This document shows, piece by piece, positions 41,536-45,008 of a stretch of 45,008 nt of DNA. Source of the DNA: JAFGVL01 sp031553685 (GTDB lineage: Bacteria; Bacteroidota; Bacteroidia; Bacteroidales; Paludibacteraceae); NCBI GenBank assembly GCA_031553685.1, contig JAVBLE010000001.1:1-45008 (forward strand). Reading direction: 5' to 3'. A program made the translations under genes and the position numbers. Under the pieces are notes generated by a model. The model ran no database searches and had not been told where the DNA came from. It was given only the letters and a program-made list of their open reading frames with translations. Position 1 is the stretch's first letter, and each line of letters opens with the position of its first letter.

Positions 41536-42052
41536 TTTGCATATTCTGACGGAATGTTATATAGATACGCTACTTGCCAAAGTGCTTTCTCCACCCAAAA
41601 AAGATTATAATCATCAACATAATTGTACAAAAGTGTTGGGTGCCATGAAAAATAGCTTTCAGGATAAGGCCGCATTCGGCATTATTGATGATGATAAATC
41701 TGCACCAAAAGATTTAGAGCTTTTTTCTTTGTTAAAGCAACATAATAAACAATTATCTATTTATAAACACGACAATAAATCACATTATGTTGTAAAAATA
41801 GGCAAGGCTGCCGAAGATTTTATTTTAAAAAATGCAGAGAGATGTAAGATTACACTTTCTGAATATGATTTGCCTTCTGATTTGGAAGAATTGAGAAAAT
41901 TGACAAAGCATATTAACTCATTGAAAGATGCCGAAACAAAATTCAAAAAATTATTTTCAGCATTAAAACAAAACGAAAATTCCGATTTCTACAAATTGGC
42001 ACAATGGATTGAACAATTTAAAATAAGTCCATACGATTTGAAAATCGAATAA
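41528..42052 (+). CDS. small TOPRIM-like partner of the ATPase
   Basis: A 174-residue protein. The start LHILTECYIDTLLAKVLSPP has a Glu in an ILTE-x-x-x-D-x-LL setting, and AFGIIDDDKSAP near residue 50 gives the acidic DxD pair. Together these resemble the metal-binding part of TOPRIM nucleases in OLD and PARIS (DUF4435/DUF3226-like) proteins, but the protein is much shorter than AriB. The C-terminal 100 residues are helical. It overlaps the ATPase by eight bases, so the two are made as a pair. Base use is clearly more AT-rich than aroC and kdsA, so transfer is likely. Function is inferred. Confidence 0.6.
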   Translation: MNDLHILTECYIDTLLAKVLSPPKKDYNHQHNCTKVLGAMKNSFQDKAAFGIIDDDKSAPKDLELFSLLKQHNKQLSIYKHDNKSHYVVKIGKAAEDFILKNAERCKITLSEYDLPSDLEELRKLTKHINSLKDAETKFKKLFSALKQNENSDFYKLAQWIEQFKISPYDLKIE

Positions 42053-42070
42053 CAGAATAAACTTACTACG

Positions 42071-42105
42071 AAGTTTCAATTACGATTGAAACTTTATTTA
42101 TTTTT
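42071..42105 (+). terminator. intrinsic terminator after the ATPase pair
   Basis: AAGTTTCAAT (42071-42080) and ATTGAAACTT (42085-42094) form a perfect 10-bp stem with loop TACG, followed by TATTTATTTTT. It closes the ATPase pair and separates it from kdsA. Confidence 0.85.
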
Positions 42106-42135
42106 ACACAATAATTCAATTATACTTGAAACAAT

Positions 42136-42945
42136 ATGATACCCAAACTAAAACATACCGACTCCGGCAATTTCCTCCTGCTTGCCGGACCCTGCGTTAT
42201 CGAAGGCGAAGCGATGGCTTACGAGATTGCCGAAACGCTTTGTGTAATCAGCGATAAATACAAAATCCCACTTGTCTTCAAAGGTTCGTACCGCAAGGCA
42301 AATCGCTCGCGCTTAGACTCGTTTACGGGCATTGGCGACGAAAAGGCTTTGCATATTTTGAAAACCATTGGTAAGAAATTCGATATTCCGGTCGTAACCG
42401 ATATTCATACCGAACAAGAGGCAGTTTTGGCTGCACAATATGTGGATGTATTGCAAATTCCAGCGTTCCTTTGTCGCCAGACAGAATTATTGGTTGCGGC
42501 GGCACAAACAGGCAAGGTGGTAAATATCAAAAAAGGGCAGTTTCTTGCTGCCGAAGCCATGCAGTTTGCTGCTCAAAAAGTGGTAGATGCGGGCAACAAT
42601 AAAGTGATGCTTACCGAGCGCGGCAACAGTTTTGGTTATCAGGATTTGATTGTGGACTATCGCGGCATTCCCGTTATGCAAAAAACAGGCTTTCCGGTAA
42701 TACTCGATATTACACACTCACTGCAACAGCCCAACCAATCGGCAGGCGTAACCGGCGGACAACCCGAAATGATTGAAACCATTGCGCGCGCAGGGATTGC
42801 CGTGGGTGTTGATGGTTTGTTTATGGAAACGCACCCCAATCCGGCAGTAGCCAAATCGGACGGAGCAAATATGTTGCCTTTGGCTGAGGCTGAAAAACTA
42901 TTGGCTAAGTTGGTGAAACTACGACAAGCAGTAATTTCTCTATAA
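42136..42945 (+). CDS. kdsA: 3-deoxy-8-phosphooctulonate (KDO-8-P) synthase
   Basis: KdsA joins PEP and arabinose-5-phosphate to give KDO-8-phosphate, needed for lipopolysaccharide core. The 269-residue product has LLAGPCVIEGEAMAYEIAET near residue 15, VFKGSYRKANRSRLDSFTGI near residue 49, and QIPAFLCRQTELLVAAAQTG near residue 108. LDITHSLQQPN and METHPNPAVAKSDG near the end are also typical. The methyltransferase gene follows after four bases, so the two form a unit after the terminator. Confidence 0.96.
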   Translation: MIPKLKHTDSGNFLLLAGPCVIEGEAMAYEIAETLCVISDKYKIPLVFKGSYRKANRSRLDSFTGIGDEKALHILKTIGKKFDIPVVTDIHTEQEAVLAAQYVDVLQIPAFLCRQTELLVAAAQTGKVVNIKKGQFLAAEAMQFAAQKVVDAGNNKVMLTERGNSFGYQDLIVDYRGIPVMQKTGFPVILDITHSLQQPNQSAGVTGGQPEMIETIARAGIAVGVDGLFMETHPNPAVAKSDGANMLPLAEAEKLLAKLVKLRQAVISL

Positions 42946-42949
42946 TTAG

Positions 42950-44314
42950 ATGAATCTCCCCATCTCTTTCGTCGAACAAACCAAAGCCATTTTAGGTAAT
43001 GACTTCGAGGCTTTCCTTCAAGCCTTGCAGGACGAAACGCCTGTAAGTATCCGCATCAATAAAGAAAAAAATACGCCCGACTTACCTTACCAAAAAGTAG
43101 CCTGGTGTAACACCGGATATTACCTGCCCGAACGCCCTAACTTCACCCTCGACCCGCTGCTGCACGCCGGAGCGTATTATGTGCAGGAAGCCTCATCCAT
43201 GTTTTTGGAACAAGTGGTAAAGCAACAGATTACCGAACCTGTCGTGATGCTCGATTTGTGCGCCGCGCCGGGAGGAAAGTCGACCCATCTTTCGTCGCTT
43301 TTGCCTAAAGATAGTTTGTTGGTGAGTAACGAATATGTGCGTTCGCGGAGTTTTATCCTGTCCGAGAATTTGCAGAAATGGGGAAATCCGAACTCGGTTG
43401 TTTGCAACAATACGCCAAAGGATTTAGGCAAATTGTCAGGACTGTTTGACGCTATTTTGGTAGATGCGCCCTGCTCGGGTGAGGGGATGTTTCGCAAAGA
43501 CCCAAACGCTATTACCGAATGGAGCGAGCAAAATGTACAAACCTGCGTCGCTCGCCAACGCGAATTATTAGGCGATGTATGGGATGCACTGAAAGCCGGT
43601 GGCACACTTATCTACAGCACCTGCACTTACAACCGCCACGAGAACGAAGAAACCGTGCAGTGGATTATCAATGAACTTGGGGCAGAATTAATTTCTATCA
43701 AAATGGATGAACGATGGGGGATTACTCCAACCGATTCCGGTTATCGTTTTTATCCGCACAAAACACGGGGCGAAGGGTTCTTTATGTCTGCCTTGCGCAA
43801 AACAGGTGAAACACAAACCACTCGGATAAAACCCGGGAAACAGACCGAAAAATTATCTAAAGAAGAACAAGGGTTAAAAAAATATTTAATCCAAAAGGAT
43901 GATTTTCTTTTATCTAAATGGAAAGAGAAAATCATTGCCTTACCGGATATTCATGCCGAAACTATTTTTTTTCTGCTCAAAAAACTAAACACAATCCACG
44001 CCGGCATCACGCTTGGCGAATGGAAGGGCAAGAGCTTTATCCCTGATGCTGCCCTGGCTTTATCTACCCAATTAAATAAGGACGAATGCGTTGTTGCCGA
44101 TGTAGATTGGCGTACTGCCCTTTCCTACCTGCGCACCGAAAACATTGTGTTGCCCGATGCCGACAAGAGGTTGGTCTTAATCACTTACCGCACCCAACCG
44201 CTGGGCTGGGTGAAAAACCTGGGCAACCGCTGCAATTCGTTATTCCCCAACGAATGGCGCATCCGGATGAATATCCCGAACGATGCTGTGGAAAATTCCT
44301 TTTATTCCTGTTAA
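42950..44314 (+). CDS. RsmB/NOP-type rRNA (cytosine-5) methyltransferase, RsmF-like
   Basis: A 454-residue SAM-dependent enzyme. Motif I LDLCAAPGGKSTHLSSLLP is near residue 100, motif IV ILVDAPCSGEGMFRKDP near residue 167 carries a Cys, and motif VI LIYSTCTYNRHENEET near residue 223 carries the catalytic Cys. The C-terminal region (near residue 290 on, to PLGWVKNLGNRCNSLFPNEW) resembles the PUA-like tail of RsmF, which makes m5C in 16S rRNA. The exact site cannot be told. It is the last clear gene, four bases after kdsA. Confidence 0.92.
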   Translation: MNLPISFVEQTKAILGNDFEAFLQALQDETPVSIRINKEKNTPDLPYQKVAWCNTGYYLPERPNFTLDPLLHAGAYYVQEASSMFLEQVVKQQITEPVVMLDLCAAPGGKSTHLSSLLPKDSLLVSNEYVRSRSFILSENLQKWGNPNSVVCNNTPKDLGKLSGLFDAILVDAPCSGEGMFRKDPNAITEWSEQNVQTCVARQRELLGDVWDALKAGGTLIYSTCTYNRHENEETVQWIINELGAELISIKMDERWGITPTDSGYRFYPHKTRGEGFFMSALRKTGETQTTRIKPGKQTEKLSKEEQGLKKYLIQKDDFLLSKWKEKIIALPDIHAETIFFLLKKLNTIHAGITLGEWKGKSFIPDAALALSTQLNKDECVVADVDWRTALSYLRTENIVLPDADKRLVLITYRTQPLGWVKNLGNRCNSLFPNEWRIRMNIPNDAVENSFYSC

Positions 44315-44327
44315 CACACATAAGAGA

Positions 44328-44564
44328 GGGGGCTGTCTCAAAATAGAAAATGGAGGCAGCCTTGCTTATAAATTGTAAGTAAGACTATAGAAAAAGGTGC
44401 GTAGCACCATAACCTTTACTCCCTTTGGTCGTGACCGTTGGTTGTAGCCGTGTGGCTTTAGCCCACGGACAAAGCCACACGGCTACAAAGATTGCGGTGC
44501 GCTGCACCTGTTACTTACAAATCGTAAGTTGCAAAAATAATATTTTGACTTTTGATACAGCTCC
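44328..44564. mobile_element. MITE-like element with nested hairpins (about 237 bp)
   Basis: The ends are inverted: GGGGCTGTCTCAAAA on the left (44329-44343) against TTTTGATACAGCTCC on the right (44550-44564), 13 of 15 matching. Inside, TTGTAAGTAA (44373) pairs with TTACTTACAA (44511), two GGTGC/GCACC mini-hairpins (44396-44408 and 44496-44508) are placed symmetrically, and an 18-bp perfect stem, TTGTAGCCGTGTGGCTTT at 44442-44459 with its inverse at 44471-44488, is central. There is no transposase gene inside. The CTGTCTCAAAA end resembles IS ends in this phylum; no family is named. Confidence 0.7.
44442..44488. repeat. 18-bp perfect stem-loop in the MITE-like element
   Basis: Two perfect 18-base arms (44442-44459 and 44471-44488) flank an 11-base loop AGCCCACGGAC. 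The arm and loop are GC-richer than the surroundings. It is likely a strong hairpin in RNA or a cruciform in DNA. Confidence 0.8.
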
Positions 44565-44595
44565 TTAAGATAGGGCGTTGCATGTGGTCATTGTA

Positions 44596-44617
44596 GGGGC
44601 GTTGCATGCAACGCCCC
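44596..44617. repeat. 22-bp perfect palindrome
   Basis: The palindrome has the half-site GGGGCGTTGCA and its exact inverse with no loop. A partial direct copy, GGGCGTTGCATG, lies at 44573-44584. It sits between the MITE-like element and the 21-bp array. Confidence 0.8.
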
Positions 44618-44650
44618 TGCATGTAATACCCTACCCCCCCCCTCAAAAAG

Positions 44651-44861
44651 GTCGGCACACCGAGCAAAAAGGTCGGCGTTTCGACCAAATTGGTCGGTGC
44701 ACCGAGCAAAACGGTCGGCGCATTGACCAAAAAGGTCGGCATGCCGAGCAAATTGGTCGGCGTTTCGAGCAAAACGGTCGGCACACCGACCAATTTGCTC
44801 GGCGTATTGAGCAAAACGGGGGTCTGTTCATTAACTGTGTGGGTCTGTTCATTAAACTGTG
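44651..44861. repeat. 21-bp tandem repeat array 2 (about 10 units)
   Basis: Eight units (44651, 44672, 44693, 44714, 44735, 44756, 44777, 44798) keep exact 21-base phase, beginning GTCGG (once CTCGG) and ending CAAAAAG, CAAAACG or CAAATTG. Two more (44819-44839 and 44840-44861) share the period but have a different word, GGTCTGTTCATTAA. Several reading frames stay open because the period is a multiple of three. On the - strand each unit spells L-L/V-x-x-P-T/S-x. Adjacent units form hairpins such as GGTCGG with CCGACC. No start or SD marks a gene, so it is listed as a repeat. Confidence 0.85.
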
Positions 44862-44876
44862 TCAACGGGGAAAGGA

Positions 44877-45008
44877 TCAGCTAATGTACCATCTTTTCTC
44901 AAATAAAATAATAAACTCGGCTAAAATTTCTTTCCAAGCGGCAATAGGAGCATTCTTTTCCAATATCTTTTGCTGTACTAAGAATAAAAGTTTAGTAAGA
45001 GCCATGTC
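44877..45008 (-). CDS. C-terminal end of an unidentified gene (cut by the window)
   Basis: An open frame enters from the right edge and stops at 44877. The visible 43 residues include MALTKLLFLVQQKILEKNAP, a helical, amphipathic run, and end KRWYIS. It might also begin at the ATG at 45005, but a longer gene running out of the window is more likely. The family is not recognised; a transposase C-terminus is one possibility given the mobile-looking neighbourhood. Confidence 0.4.
   Translation of the reverse strand, partial: DMALTKLLFLVQQKILEKNAPIAAWKEILAEFIILFEKRWYIS

Noticed and set aside
44651..44861. Variable repeat of a diversity-generating retroelement
   Set aside because: Variation is not limited to adenine positions, and no reverse transcriptase or template repeat is present in the window.
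44515..44865. A 116-residue - strand frame and a 64-residue + strand frame (44690-44884) over array 2
   Set aside because: Both come from the 21-base period. The - strand frame also runs on through the 22-bp palindrome and the end of the MITE-like element. No start signal was seen; reported as a repeat, with coding left open.

Overview
The window is from a Bacteroidota genome, most likely order Bacteroidales. Four things point there. The ribosomal genes run rpsL-rpsG-fusA-rpsJ with no tuf between fusA and rpsJ. Many start codons lack a Shine-Dalgarno (SD) sequence, while TAnnTTTG -7 promoter boxes sit in front of genes. Families common in this phylum are present: DUF4954, DUF4294, a ComEC without a catalytic lactamase motif, and L17 with an acidic Ala/Pro tail. 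Base composition is AT-rich. No tRNA or rRNA gene was seen.

Positions 1-18600 hold the joined str-S10-spc-alpha cluster on the + strand: rpsL (5' end cut off by the window), rpsG, fusA, S10, L3, L4, L23, L2, S19, L22, S3, L16, L29, S17, L14, L24, L5, S14, S8, L6, L18, S5, L30, L15, secY, map, infA, L36, S13, S11, S4, rpoA and L17. A strong intrinsic terminator follows L17. Together these genes supply ribosome subunits, the translocase EF-G, the SecY channel, N-terminal methionine removal, IF-1 and the RNA polymerase alpha subunit. Several spacers inside the cluster hold AT-rich hairpins, and one holds a REP-like element.

Positions 18.9-32.7 kb mix housekeeping and envelope genes: a DUF748/AsmA-like protein, a DUF4294 protein, ychF, then on the - strand a BamA-like outer-membrane barrel, comEC, a membrane-anchored coiled-coil protein, argH, an SRPBCC protein and pyrE. 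A + strand trio follows: gtrA-like flippase, GT39-like glycosyltransferase and a RhuM-family protein.

Positions 32.7-45.0 kb hold a degenerate 21-bp repeat array, DUF4954, eno, rpe, a very small gene with its own terminator, a nitroreductase, an FKBP/SlyD-type isomerase, aroC, an AT-rich ATPase plus TOPRIM-like pair (a candidate defence cassette), kdsA and an RsmB/NOP-type methyltransferase. The right edge has a MITE-like hairpin element, a second 21-bp array and the end of an unidentified - strand gene.

The most unusual signals are the two 21-bp arrays. Both lie in gaps between convergent gene ends, and on the - strand both spell a related seven-residue pattern. The second most unusual is the split OLD/PARIS-like gene pair between aroC and kdsA.
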